Part shown: one piece after another, positions 19,154-27,588 of the stretch
How the letters are laid out: each line of letters opens with the position of its first letter
How positions within the stretch are numbered: position 1 is the first letter of the stretch
Assembly: GCF_030182585.1 (NCBI RefSeq)
Contig: NZ_JARXOW010000001.1
Location: forward strand, 1,488,001-1,552,000
Reading direction: 5' to 3'
From: Pedobacter faecalis
Lineage (GTDB): Bacteria; Bacteroidota; Bacteroidia; Sphingobacteriales; Sphingobacteriaceae
DNA: 64,000 nt
Notes under the pieces: model-generated
Database searches by the model: none
What the model was told of the DNA's origin: nothing
What the model saw: the letters and a program-made list of their open reading frames with translations, nothing else
Translations under genes and position numbers: made by a program

Positions 19154-20035
19154 TTAGTAATTTCGGGTATCAATACCCCATAGTAATTTATTTCTTAAGG
19201 TAGTTAAGTAGCTTTCAGTATTTAGCCTAATAAGATTTATATTGAATTTTGCCCTGCTCAGAACAATTTTTGCGGATTTGTCTACTGTAACGGTCCTGGA
19301 ATCGCAGGATACAAGGAATTTAGCGCTCCTCGCCTCAATCTCGAAAGTTAAAGATACGTCATCCGGAATTATTAATGGTCTGACGTTGAGGTTATGGGGA
19401 GCTATCGGTGTAATAACAAAATTTTGAGAGTTCGGATAAATGATGGGTCCGCCACAACTTAAAGAGTAGGCTGTAGAGCCAGTAGGGGTAGCCACAATAA
19501 GACCGTCTGCCCAGTATGAATTTACAAACTCATTGTTCATATAGGCATGGATAATCATCATGGCTGAATTATCTCTCCTATGAATCGTAACGTCATTCAA
19601 CGCAAAGTTCTCCTCACCAAACAGCTTCTCGCTAGACTCGAGCCTAAGCAATGTGCGCTGGTCGAGCGCATATTCCTGCCTTTGCAACGCCGCAATGGCG
19701 GCGCGTATGTCATTTTTGTTTATACTGGCTAAAAACCCGAGGCGGCCAAAATTGATTCCTATTACAGGTATGCCTGAATCACGGACAAGGGACAGCGTAT
19801 CTAACAAAGTACCATCGCCCCCCAGACTTAAAAAAACGTCAGCCTGTCCTAATAGTTCCTGATGGTTTCTAAAAATTAAAACGTTATCTGGCAGCTTCAC
19901 CTTGTTTCGAACAAACACTAAATAAGGGTGGTAAATAAGTGTCTGGATCTCATGAGCGTTTAATACGTCAAACACCTCCTGAACATACGGAAGCACGCTG
20001 TTATTAAATTCTCTGCCATAGATTGCTATCCTCAT
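19154..20035 (-). CDS. nadK: NAD kinase
   Basis: ATP-dependent NAD+ kinase making NADP+, cytoplasmic, 293 aa. The catalytic GGDGTLLDT motif is at 72-80, with Asp74, and the NAD-binding segment VATPTGSTAYSLSCGGP follows at about 180-197. The C-terminal domain carries the DSRTVTV strand typical of the family. It is 26 bases after the CBS-domain gene and directly before the DUF6089 gene. Confidence 0.96.
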   Translation of the reverse strand: MRIAIYGREFNNSVLPYVQEVFDVLNAHEIQTLIYHPYLVFVRNKVKLPDNVLIFRNHQELLGQADVFLSLGGDGTLLDTLSLVRDSGIPVIGINFGRLGFLASINKNDIRAAIAALQRQEYALDQRTLLRLESSEKLFGEENFALNDVTIHRRDNSAMMIIHAYMNNEFVNSYWADGLIVATPTGSTAYSLSCGGPIIYPNSQNFVITPIAPHNLNVRPLIIPDDVSLTFEIEARSAKFLVSCDSRTVTVDKSAKIVLSRAKFNINLIRLNTESYLTTLRNKLLWGIDTRNY

Positions 20036-20061
20036 TAAAAAATATCCATTATTTATGATAC

Positions 20062-20724
20062 TTAGACATTTAGATAATTCATCAAAGAATTATACCTATC
20101 AGCGGTACCATTATCCGGTGTTGTTGTGTTAAACACAGCATTTACCTGATAATTGAAGCGTTCGAAAGAGGCTATGATTGCAGAAAGATCGGTCCGGTTA
20201 ATCTTCAATGTTACCTCTAGCTTTGTGGATTCAGGAAACGATTGTACGTATGAGGACAGTATCTGCGCGTTGTCTGCCTCAACAATCTGAGCCATGTGCG
20301 CCAAAGAATTGTTTCTATTACTGATCTCGAGAACAATAATCCCCCCCTGCTCCTTTACGGCGTATAGGTTTGAGATGTATTCCAGTATATTATTACCCGA
20401 AATTAAACCCAGGTAGTTTTTCTTATAATCGAGAACTGGAACTACAGAGAGATGAAGCTGATTAAACAGCCTGATGATATCGTACATGTGGGCGTCCTCA
20501 AACACAAATGGATTGAGAATTGACAACGGTAATGCACCAATGGCGGTATCTGGATCAGCTATTTCGATAAGTTCTTCTTCGGCAAGTAATCCGAGAAACT
20601 GTGTTTCGTTTACTATAGGCAAATGGGATAATTTGAACTCTGCCATCCGTTCCAGAGACTTCTGAACTGAATCGGACGTCCGAAGCGGCGGAATGGTGTT
20701 AGATATGAGTTCAGACGCAAACAT
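20062..20724 (-). CDS. CBS-pair protein with C-terminal ACT-like region
   Basis: Cytoplasmic protein of 220 aa. Two CBS motifs cover about residues 1-130, with the HLPIVNETQFLGLLAEEEL and SVVPVLDYKKNYLGLI repeats, the usual adenosine-nucleotide sensor. Residues about 135-205 have an ACT-like pattern (GGIIVLEISNRNNSLAHMAQIVE). Together they suggest a metabolite-sensing regulator. Its start codon shares one base with the stop of the upstream hydrolase gene (TAATG), indicating coupled translation. The neighbour nadK is conserved in the phylum, so it may sense adenylate or NAD status; this is inference. Confidence 0.8.
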   Translation of the reverse strand: MFASELISNTIPPLRTSDSVQKSLERMAEFKLSHLPIVNETQFLGLLAEEELIEIADPDTAIGALPLSILNPFVFEDAHMYDIIRLFNQLHLSVVPVLDYKKNYLGLISGNNILEYISNLYAVKEQGGIIVLEISNRNNSLAHMAQIVEADNAQILSSYVQSFPESTKLEVTLKINRTDLSAIIASFERFNYQVNAVFNTTTPDNGTADRYNSLMNYLNV

Positions 20725-21488
20725 TATTTTAGTAATACTCGGGTTAGAAATTTCTCCAAATACATATTAAACTCTGCAGGTCGCTCCATCATGGGTGCAT
20801 GTCCACATAAATCTACCCAATTAAGTTCAGAATTAGGCAAGAGTTGATGGAATTCCTCGGCTACTTCGGGAGGCGTTACTTTATCCTGCCTGCCCCAAAT
20901 CAGGGATACAGGTATTGTAATTCTGTGAAGTTCTTTAGCCATGTTGTGTCGGATTGCGGATTTAGCCAACGTTAGTATGCGTATTACCCTTGACCGCTCA
21001 TTTATGCTTTTGAAAACCTCATCAACAAGTTCCTTTGTAGCTGTAGCGGGATCATAAAAAGTAAACTCAACTTTCTCTCTGACATAATCGTAACTCTCGC
21101 GCCTTGGAAAAGAACCTCCGAATGCATTTTCATACAAACCAGAACTTCCTGTCAAAACCAAAGCTTTAACATGCTCCTGATGCGCAACAGTAAAAACAAG
21201 CCCCACATGACCGCCCAGGGAATTTCCAATAAGAACTACCTGCGGTAACCTTTTATATTTAATAAACCTGTGCAAAAATTTGGAAAGGCTCTTCACCCCC
21301 AACGTGAGGATTGGCAATTCATATATAGGTAATATGGGAACAAGAATGTGATAGCGATCTTTAAAACGATCGATCACATCTTCCCAGTTACTTAATTCGC
21401 CCATCAAGCCATGAAGTAATACCAGGGTTTCTCCCTTCCCAGCCTCTATATATTTGAACCCGTCACTTTCTATTACTTCGTATTTCAT
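20724..21488 (-). CDS. Alpha/beta-fold hydrolase
   Basis: Predicted serine hydrolase of 254 aa. The oxyanion segment LLHGLMG leads to nucleophile Ser92 in GNSLGGH, with the acid in GRQDKVTP (about 215) and His in CGHAPMMERP (about 235), so the triad is complete. There is no signal peptide. The lid region (about 120-185) is unremarkable and gives no substrate clue. It begins the run that continues through nadK to bamA; its own start follows a 106-base gap. C-C bond hydrolases, esterases and epoxide hydrolases share this pattern. Confidence 0.82.
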   Translation of the reverse strand: MKYEVIESDGFKYIEAGKGETLVLLHGLMGELSNWEDVIDRFKDRYHILVPILPIYELPILTLGVKSLSKFLHRFIKYKRLPQVVLIGNSLGGHVGLVFTVAHQEHVKALVLTGSSGLYENAFGGSFPRRESYDYVREKVEFTFYDPATATKELVDEVFKSINERSRVIRILTLAKSAIRHNMAKELHRITIPVSLIWGRQDKVTPPEVAEEFHQLLPNSELNWVDLCGHAPMMERPAEFNMYLEKFLTRVLLK

Positions 21489-21594
21489 ATTTTGACCAAT
21501 GTAGATAGTACGCTACTAAGTTAGTGCGCTGGAATCAATTTAATGCAATTTCAAACACTTATTTTAAGAATAGACTCCAGCAAAAACACACAAT

Positions 21595-22041
21595 TTATGC
21601 CAATTCTTGTTTTACTATTTCGGCAATAAGCTTCCCATCCGCCTTTCCCGCGAGCTCCATATTAGCAAGACCCATAATCCTCCCCATGTCTTTCATAGAG
21701 GAAGCACCGGAAGTTTCGATAAGCCTGGAGATGACTTTTCTGACAGCCTCTGCATCCAACTGGCTAGGCATGAAGTCACTTATAACGGCGATTTCTTCTT
21801 CTTCGATGGCACTCAAATCCTCTCTGCCCTGCCGCTTATAAATATCGGCTGACTCCCTGCGCTGTTTAACCAACTTCTGCAAAATTTTCAGTTCGCCTTC
21901 TTCTGAAATCTCGTCTGTAGATCCTTTTTCTGTTTTAGCAAGCAAAAAAGCTGCTTTAATTGCTCTCAATCCTCGTAACCTCGCCTGATCTTTAGCCAGC
22001 ATGGCATTTTTTATTTCCTGATCTATATTATTCCCTATCAT
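21595..22041 (-). CDS. GatB/YqeY-domain protein
   Basis: Small helical protein of about 148 aa carrying the YqeY domain, the same fold as the tRNA-binding tail of GatB. The start is taken at ATG 22041, which gives the family's usual opening (IDQEIKNAMLAKDQARLRGLRAIK). An ATG at 22065 would overlap the preceding dehydrogenase gene by 14 nt. The C-terminal half shows the conserved GKADGKLIAEIVKQEL helix. Function is uncertain; a role in tRNA-dependent amidation or quality control is often assumed. It is the last gene of the ubiE-porT run. Confidence 0.85.
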   Translation of the reverse strand: MIGNNIDQEIKNAMLAKDQARLRGLRAIKAAFLLAKTEKGSTDEISEEGELKILQKLVKQRRESADIYKRQGREDLSAIEEEEIAVISDFMPSQLDAEAVRKVISRLIETSGASSMKDMGRIMGLANMELAGKADGKLIAEIVKQELA

Positions 22042-22051
22042 ATTATCGTAT

Positions 22052-22810
22052 TTATCGTCTATCAACTATAGTTGCGCTAGCCTGGGCTGCCGGCATAATA
22101 AGCATTTCATTAATATTTACGTGAGCTGGCCTGCTAACTGCAAACCAAACCGCTTCTGCTACATCGCTCGCGGTGAGCGGATCCAAGCCTTCGTACACCT
22201 TCTTTGCCCGACCTTCATCACCCTTGAAACGAACTTTGGAAAATTCAGTCTCAACCATTCCCGGACTGATTGCGGTAACTTTGATGCCATAGGGCAATAA
22301 GTCTATACGCATTCCTTTGTTAAGTGCATCGACAGCAGCTTTCGTTGCACAGTAAACGTTACCATTGGGATAAACTTCGTGCCCGGCAATTGACCCTATG
22401 TTGACGATATGACCTTTTTTTTGCGCTACCATCCACGGTGAAACGAGCCTGGTAACGTATAAAAGTCCTTTTACATTAGTATCAATCATGGTATTCCAGT
22501 CGACAGTGTCTCCCTGGTGGATGGGATCTAAACCCTGGCTCAAGCCGGCGTTATTGATCAGAATATCTATTTTTTTCCATCCGGATGGAAGTGCGTCAAA
22601 ACAAACGGAGATTTCTTCCAGATTTCTTACATCTGCCACAACCTTCTTAACCTCTACCTCATATCGCTTTGTTAGTTTAAGAGCGGCTTCATCTAGCTTA
22701 TTCGCGCGCCGACCCACTAATATCAGGTGATACCTATTTGCCGCAAGCAAATCTGCGCATGCCGCGCCAATGCCGGAGGTGGCGCCCGTTATTAATGCAA
22801 TTTTTGACAT
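22052..22810 (-). CDS. Short-chain dehydrogenase (YdfG-like NADP-dependent)
   Basis: Cytoplasmic oxidoreductase of 252 aa. Start at ATG 22810, giving MSKIALITGATSGIGAAC with the dinucleotide-binding TGxxxGIG. An upstream ATG at 22861 would overlap the porT-like gene. The catalytic set is complete: NNAG, Ser in NIGSIAG, and YCATK. The C-terminal segment (PGMVETEFSKVRF... and HVNINEMLIMPAAQA) matches YdfG/serine 3-dehydrogenase-type enzymes acting on 3-hydroxy acids. The Arg-containing loop after strand 2 (VGRRANK) fits NADPH. The substrate is not proven. Confidence 0.87.
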   Translation of the reverse strand: MSKIALITGATSGIGAACADLLAANRYHLILVGRRANKLDEAALKLTKRYEVEVKKVVADVRNLEEISVCFDALPSGWKKIDILINNAGLSQGLDPIHQGDTVDWNTMIDTNVKGLLYVTRLVSPWMVAQKKGHIVNIGSIAGHEVYPNGNVYCATKAAVDALNKGMRIDLLPYGIKVTAISPGMVETEFSKVRFKGDEGRAKKVYEGLDPLTASDVAEAVWFAVSRPAHVNINEMLIMPAAQASATIVDRR

Positions 22811-22853
22811 GATGAGTAATTTAGAGACAAAGCTATAAATTTTTGAACCTGCG

Positions 22854-23585
22854 CTATTCAAAAAACAAACTGAAGGTCAGATTTCTCAAATTCAGTTTAT
22901 CAATTGGAGAAGCGAAACGATGATTTTCATGTTGTAAGACATCGCCAGCCGAGTATGATAATTTTATTTCTGGTGACATCTTAAAATACTCAAAGTAAAG
23001 ATCGAAGCCCACCCCGGTCTCATAGGAAAAATAGCCCCGTTTGGAATTTATAAATTTCTCTGCCGGATCGGTAACCAGACTATTGTTCGTTTTCTTTCTG
23101 GACGATATGTCTGCAGTAAACTTTACACCACCAAGCATGTAGGCCCTGAAATTTGTCCGCCTGTCGGACTTAAGCTTAAAACTTAAGGGCAGCTCTACCA
23201 GCGTTCCGTTGACTTTCTTTTCCTGGTTCTGATCAGCATTAACGTACTGATATCGCAATAGCTTATCACTAAATGCCAACACTGGCGTGAATCGCAGATC
23301 TGAATGACTGGTTACGCGTTTGTTCACCACAAAACCGATACCGAAACCGGGGGTACTTTCTGAATATAACGCCCTGAGCTCACCAGGTTGTACTCCTTGT
23401 CCGATGTCGTCCTCGTACACAGATCGCCAATCACTTTTTTTAGATATTTTGTACTCGGATGAAATATACTGGAATGTGAACCCAAAATGGATATCTGTGT
23501 CATCCACACCGCCTCCCCAGTTCTGCCCCAAGGCGCGGGGGCTGATGAAGATTAATAAAAAAAGGGGTACATACGCTAACTTCAT
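22854..23585 (-). CDS. porT: PorT-like outer membrane barrel (type IX secretion)
   Basis: Predicted outer-membrane beta-barrel of 243 aa with a signal peptide ending RALGQ. Strand-rich segments such as SDLRFTPVLAFSDK, TLVELPLSFKLKSDRR and GYFSYETGVGFDLYF match the PorT/SprT-type barrels needed for type IX secretion. The gene starts inside the end of ubiE (ATGA), and ubiE-porT linkage is a known arrangement in Bacteroidota. A T9SS-tagged protein is encoded at 31848-32366, consistent with a working system. Other small PorT-superfamily barrels look alike, so a direct T9SS role is probable, not certain. Confidence 0.75.
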   Translation of the reverse strand: MKLAYVPLFLLIFISPRALGQNWGGGVDDTDIHFGFTFQYISSEYKISKKSDWRSVYEDDIGQGVQPGELRALYSESTPGFGIGFVVNKRVTSHSDLRFTPVLAFSDKLLRYQYVNADQNQEKKVNGTLVELPLSFKLKSDRRTNFRAYMLGGVKFTADISSRKKTNNSLVTDPAEKFINSKRGYFSYETGVGFDLYFEYFKMSPEIKLSYSAGDVLQHENHRFASPIDKLNLRNLTFSLFFE

Positions 23586-24313
23586 TTAATACCAGTATAG
23601 ATGGCACTGATACCGAAGGTGAGCCGCCTTTCTTCTGTTTGCATGAACCCTACTTTTTCTAACAGTGCTGTAAAGTCAGACCCATCGGGGAAAGCTGAAA
23701 CAGACTCAGGAAGATATGAATATGCTCTTGAGTCGTTGGAAAAAATCCGCCCCAGCGATGGTGTAATACATTTAAAATAAAGATTATAAAGCTGTTTGAC
23801 AGGAAATATCCGGGGCTTGGAAAATTCCAGAATAACGATTTTACCGCCGGGCTTAAGTACTCTATACATGTCTGACAGCCCTTTTTGCAGATTTTCATAG
23901 TTCCTGACACCAAATGCGACAGTAACCGCGTCAAAGTGGTTATCCTCGAAGCCTAAACTTTCAGAGTCCCCGGTCTGCACGGAGAAGACGTGCGCCATAC
24001 CGCGGGCATTTATTTTGCTGCGTGCAATATTGAGCATACCTCCCGAAATGTCGACACCAATTATCTTTTCCGGATGCAAGGTCTTTATTGCTTGAAAAGC
24101 TAAATCACCAGTGCCGGTAGCTACATCTAAAATGACCCGCGGACGAGATGCCTTTAACGTATTTATTGCCTGTCTACGCCATATTATATCGATACCTAAA
24201 GACATGAAGTGATTTAAAAAATCATATGTCCTGGATATATTATTAAACATTGTCGCCACCTGCTCCTTTTTAGCAACGGTGTCTGATTGGTACGGTGTAA
24301 TGTTTTCGTTCAT
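23582..24313 (-). CDS. ubiE: Demethylmenaquinone methyltransferase (UbiE/MenG)
   Basis: SAM-dependent C-methyltransferase for the last step of menaquinone synthesis, 243 aa. Motif I reads LDVATGTGDLAFQA and is followed by GVDISGGML; the middle FGVRNYENLQKGLSDMYRVLKPGG and C-terminal TFGISAIYTGIK are family signatures. Divergent from engB and the prenyltransferase gene, across a 50-base region with a -7 element for each direction. A prenyltransferase of the same pathway lies 0.7 kb away. The minus-strand -7 element ends 8 bases before the ATG, so the leader is nearly absent. Confidence 0.94.
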   Translation of the reverse strand: MNENITPYQSDTVAKKEQVATMFNNISRTYDFLNHFMSLGIDIIWRRQAINTLKASRPRVILDVATGTGDLAFQAIKTLHPEKIIGVDISGGMLNIARSKINARGMAHVFSVQTGDSESLGFEDNHFDAVTVAFGVRNYENLQKGLSDMYRVLKPGGKIVILEFSKPRIFPVKQLYNLYFKCITPSLGRIFSNDSRAYSYLPESVSAFPDGSDFTALLEKVGFMQTEERRLTFGISAIYTGIK

Positions 24314-24321
24314 GTATGAGG

Positions 24322-24329
24322 CAAAGATA
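24322..24329 (-). promoter_or_regulatory. Promoter -7 element of ubiE
   Basis: On the minus strand TATCTTTG, an exact TAnnTTTG, is followed by 8 bases and the ubiE ATG. Confidence 0.6.
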
Positions 24330-24333
24330 AGTA

Positions 24334-24360
24334 TTGTTGAAAACTAATTTTCTACCTTTG
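24334..24360 (+). promoter_or_regulatory. Promoter of engB
   Basis: TACCTTTG (24353-24360) is an exact TAnnTTTG with TTG at 24334-24336 at -33 spacing. Only 3 bases separate it from the engB ATG at 24364, so the mRNA should be leaderless. Confidence 0.62.
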
Positions 24361-24363
24361 TAT

Positions 24364-25002
24364 ATGATTATAAAATCGGCAGCATTCGTTTGCAGTAACA
24401 CGAAGGTTTCAGCCTTGCCCCCACCTAACCTCCCTGAATATGCTTTTATTGGCAGATCAAACGTAGGAAAATCATCGTTGATCAATACGCTCTTAAAACA
24501 AAACGGGTTAGCTAAAACCTCCCAGAAACCCGGGAAGACACAACTGATTAATCATTTTTTGGTCAACCAGGATTGGTATATCGTCGATCTGCCGGGATAT
24601 GGTTATGCGAAAGCATCAAAAAGCAGCAGAGAACAATGGGAAAAATTTATTCGCCATTACATCACCAAGCGTGAAAGCCTGCAATGCGTTTTTGTTTTAA
24701 TCGACAGCCGCCTTGAGCCGCAAAAGATTGATCTTGAATTTTGTTACTGGCTGGGAGAAATCCAGATACCCTTCTCTCTGATATTCACTAAAGCCGATAA
24801 ACAGTCTGCATCGAAGACAGACAAACATGTATCTCTCTTTAAAAAGGCCCTTAGTGAATGGTTCGAAGTGATCCCATCTTACTTCATAACTTCTTCCGAA
24901 ACCGGACTGGGCAGGGAAAATATACTAGAATTTGTTTCAGCAGTCAACCTGGATTTTGTTATGCCACAACCGAGTAGCGCGAAAAAGGAACCACTGCCAT
25001 GA
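24364..25002 (+). CDS. engB: Ribosome biogenesis GTP-binding protein EngB (YsxC/YihA)
   Basis: Essential GTPase for large-subunit ribosome assembly. Start placed at ATG 24364, giving MIIKSAAFVCSNTKVS, the conserved opening in Bacteroidota; an upstream ATG at 24334 lies inside the promoter. The protein has 212 aa with G1 GRSNVGKSS (30-38), G3 DLPGYGYA, G4 TKADK and G5 TSS. The end overlaps the prenyltransferase start by 4 nt (ATGA), so engB heads an operon with that gene, the M3 peptidase and the second APC permease. Confidence 0.95.
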   Translation: MIIKSAAFVCSNTKVSALPPPNLPEYAFIGRSNVGKSSLINTLLKQNGLAKTSQKPGKTQLINHFLVNQDWYIVDLPGYGYAKASKSSREQWEKFIRHYITKRESLQCVFVLIDSRLEPQKIDLEFCYWLGEIQIPFSLIFTKADKQSASKTDKHVSLFKKALSEWFEVIPSYFITSSETGLGRENILEFVSAVNLDFVMPQPSSAKKEPLP

Positions 25003-25859
25003 AAAAATACTTTTCCCTGGTGCTCTTTGCCCATTCTGTTTTTGCACTGCCATTTGCATTGATCGGCTTTTTTCTTGGAGTCACCACTGTGCAGACGTCA
25101 TTCGAATGGGATCTGCTATTGAAGGTACTGTTCTGTATGGTTTTTGCGAGAAATTCGGCTATGGCATTTAACCGCTATCTCGACAGATATATTGATGCTA
25201 AAAATCCCCGGACAGCTATGCGCGACATCCCGGCGGGCAAGGTCTCGGCTAACGAGGCGCTGTTGTTCGTAATCATTAACGCTGTTTTATTTGTGGGAAC
25301 TACCGCACTTATTAACCCCTTGTGCCTGTACTTGTCACCGATAGCGCTGTTTGTTGTACTGTTTTACAGCTTCACAAAACGATTTACGGCGTTTTGTCAT
25401 CTTGTTTTGGGGGCGGGTCTAGCATTGGCTCCCGTGGGTGCTTTTGTTGCTGTGACAGGCTTTTTTGAAGTCGTGCCTGTTCTTTATGCCTTTGCCGTGC
25501 TATTCTGGGTGAGTGGTTTTGACATCATTTATGCACTTCAGGACGAGGAGTTTGACCGCGGTGAAGGATTACGATCAATTCCTGTGGTCCTCGGAAGAAA
25601 AGGCGCATTAAGATTATCAATAGCGCTGCATATGTTATCGGCAGCGTGTGTTATTATTCCTGTGTTTTTTATAGCATTTGGCTATTTTTACTATGTAGGT
25701 GTTGCTTTCTTCTGTTTCATGCTGATCTATCAGCACAGTTTGGTAAAACCCTCAGATATAAGTAAGGTTAACAAGGCATTCGCAACTACTAACGGCTATG
25801 CATCCGTTGTTTTTGCCATTTGCTTCCTTGTTGACATTTTCATTAGAACAACTCATTAA
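24999..25859 (+). CDS. UbiA-family prenyltransferase, probably menaquinone (MqnP-like)
   Basis: Membrane prenyltransferase of 286 aa with about eight helices. The first Asp-rich motif is NRYLDRYIDAKNPRT and the second DEEFDRGEGLRSIP, both intact for Mg2+-diphosphate binding. The NPRT ending is typical of the MqnP enzymes of the futalosine menaquinone route and related 4-hydroxybenzoate prenyltransferases. Bacteroidota respire with menaquinone, and ubiE is divergently adjacent, so prenylation of a menaquinone precursor is the best guess. MenA is less likely from the motifs. No other mqn or men genes are in the window. Confidence 0.82.
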   Translation: MKKYFSLVLFAHSVFALPFALIGFFLGVTTVQTSFEWDLLLKVLFCMVFARNSAMAFNRYLDRYIDAKNPRTAMRDIPAGKVSANEALLFVIINAVLFVGTTALINPLCLYLSPIALFVVLFYSFTKRFTAFCHLVLGAGLALAPVGAFVAVTGFFEVVPVLYAFAVLFWVSGFDIIYALQDEEFDRGEGLRSIPVVLGRKGALRLSIALHMLSAACVIIPVFFIAFGYFYYVGVAFFCFMLIYQHSLVKPSDISKVNKAFATTNGYASVVFAICFLVDIFIRTTH

Positions 25860-25867
25860 TATTTACA

Positions 25868-27580
25868 ATGGACTTGACTCTGACTAAAAAGAAAAGAAAT
25901 TATGTTCCCGATGATCTTACTATGACATGGGATAGCCTGGAGCCGATCTTCAACGAACTTTTAACCCGGGATATTGATAATGTTCAACAGCTCGTAAAAT
26001 GGCTTCAGGATAAGAGCGAGCTCGAAGCAGCACTTGAGGAGGACTTTGCATGGAGATATATCAGGATGACCTGCGATACGACCGACGAAGAGCTTGTTAA
26101 AGATTTTCAATACTTTGCGACCCAGATTGAACCAAAGGTATCTCCGATAGCAAACCAGCTTAACCGTAAATTTAACGATAGTCCCTTCATAGATGAATTA
26201 GACCAGGCCAAATACTTTGTCTATATCCGCGGAATAAGGAAGTCGATAGAAATATACCGGGATGAAAACGTCGATTTGCTGACCAAACTTCAGGTTACCC
26301 AGCAAAAATATCAATCGGTGACAGGTAAGATGAGTGTAGTTATCAATGATCACGAATATACGCTTGAACAGGCTTCGAACTTTATAAAAGACACCGACCG
26401 AGCCGTACGCGAACACGCGTGGAGAGCGATACAACAGCGCCGGCTGGTCGACAGGGACGAGCTCAATATCCTTTTTGATGAGTTGGTGGCGACGCGGCAT
26501 ACAGTTGCGCTTAACGCTGGCTTTGAAAATTATAGAGATTATATGTTCCAAGCTCTTGGCCGCTTCGACTATAGCCCTCAGGACTGTTATCAGTTTCATG
26601 AAGCGATAGAGAAGGAGATCGTTCCTATATTGCGGAGTCAGGCCGAAAAACGTGCCGAACGTCTAGGGATCAATAAATTGAGACCATGGGATTTGGATGT
26701 AAACACCTCCGGAAAACCAGCCTTAAAACCCTTCAGAGATGGCTCAGATCTGATCGACAAAACAATCAAGTGCTTCACTGCCATCGACCCGCAACTAGGA
26801 CGAATGTTAACTGTCATGAAAGCGAATAATTTATTTGACGTGGATAGTCGAAAAGGTAAAGCACCGGGAGGGTATAATTATCCGCTGGCTGAAACCGGTG
26901 CCCCGTTTATATTCATGAACTCAGCAAATGCGTTACGCGATCTGACAACGATGGTTCACGAAGGCGGACACGCTGTGCACACCTTTCTCACGGCGGATCT
27001 GGAGCTTAATGACTTTAAACACTGCCCCGCTGAAGTAGCTGAATTAGCATCCATGAGTATGGAACTCTTGTCTATGGACAAATGGGATATCTACTTTGAG
27101 AATGAGGAGGAATTGCAGCGTGCCAAGCGCGAGCAACTTACTGATGTACTCAAAACTTTGCCTTGGGTCGCTGTAATCGACCAGTTTCAGCACTGGATAT
27201 ATACCAACCCAGGTCACAATGCAACCGATAGGGAAGAGGCATTTAGACAGATCTATATGCGGTTTGGAGGCGGATTCGCGGACTGGAGTGAACTTGAACC
27301 TGAACTTGGGAATTTATGGCAAAAGCAACTACACCTCTTTGAAGTTCCGTTTTATTACATAGAGTATGCGATTGCGCAATTAGGTGCGATTGCTATATGG
27401 AAAAACTATAAAGAAAACCCCGATACTGCGCTGAAGCAATATTTACAAGCCTTATCTCTTGGTTACAGCGAGCCAATTGGCGATATATACAAAACTGCAG
27501 GGATACAGTTTGATTTCAGCCCATCATACATTACCGAATTGGCGACCTTTATTAAAGTAGAACTTGACAAGCTAGACTAA
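25868..27580 (+). CDS. M3-family oligoendopeptidase
   Basis: Cytoplasmic zinc metallopeptidase of 570 aa, PepF/oligoendopeptidase type. The zinc motif HEGGH is at residues 364-368 (TMVHEGGHAVHTF), with the third ligand Glu in the PAEVAELASMSMELL helix about 27 residues later. The N-terminal half is all helical, as expected for the clam-shaped fold. There is no signal peptide. It probably degrades cytoplasmic or imported peptides. It lies 8 bases after the prenyltransferase gene and 8 bases before an amino acid permease, so peptide breakdown and amino acid transport are co-expressed. Confidence 0.92.
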   Translation: MDLTLTKKKRNYVPDDLTMTWDSLEPIFNELLTRDIDNVQQLVKWLQDKSELEAALEEDFAWRYIRMTCDTTDEELVKDFQYFATQIEPKVSPIANQLNRKFNDSPFIDELDQAKYFVYIRGIRKSIEIYRDENVDLLTKLQVTQQKYQSVTGKMSVVINDHEYTLEQASNFIKDTDRAVREHAWRAIQQRRLVDRDELNILFDELVATRHTVALNAGFENYRDYMFQALGRFDYSPQDCYQFHEAIEKEIVPILRSQAEKRAERLGINKLRPWDLDVNTSGKPALKPFRDGSDLIDKTIKCFTAIDPQLGRMLTVMKANNLFDVDSRKGKAPGGYNYPLAETGAPFIFMNSANALRDLTTMVHEGGHAVHTFLTADLELNDFKHCPAEVAELASMSMELLSMDKWDIYFENEEELQRAKREQLTDVLKTLPWVAVIDQFQHWIYTNPGHNATDREEAFRQIYMRFGGGFADWSELEPELGNLWQKQLHLFEVPFYYIEYAIAQLGAIAIWKNYKENPDTALKQYLQALSLGYSEPIGDIYKTAGIQFDFSPSYITELATFIKVELDKLD

Positions 27581-27588
27581 TAAGATAC

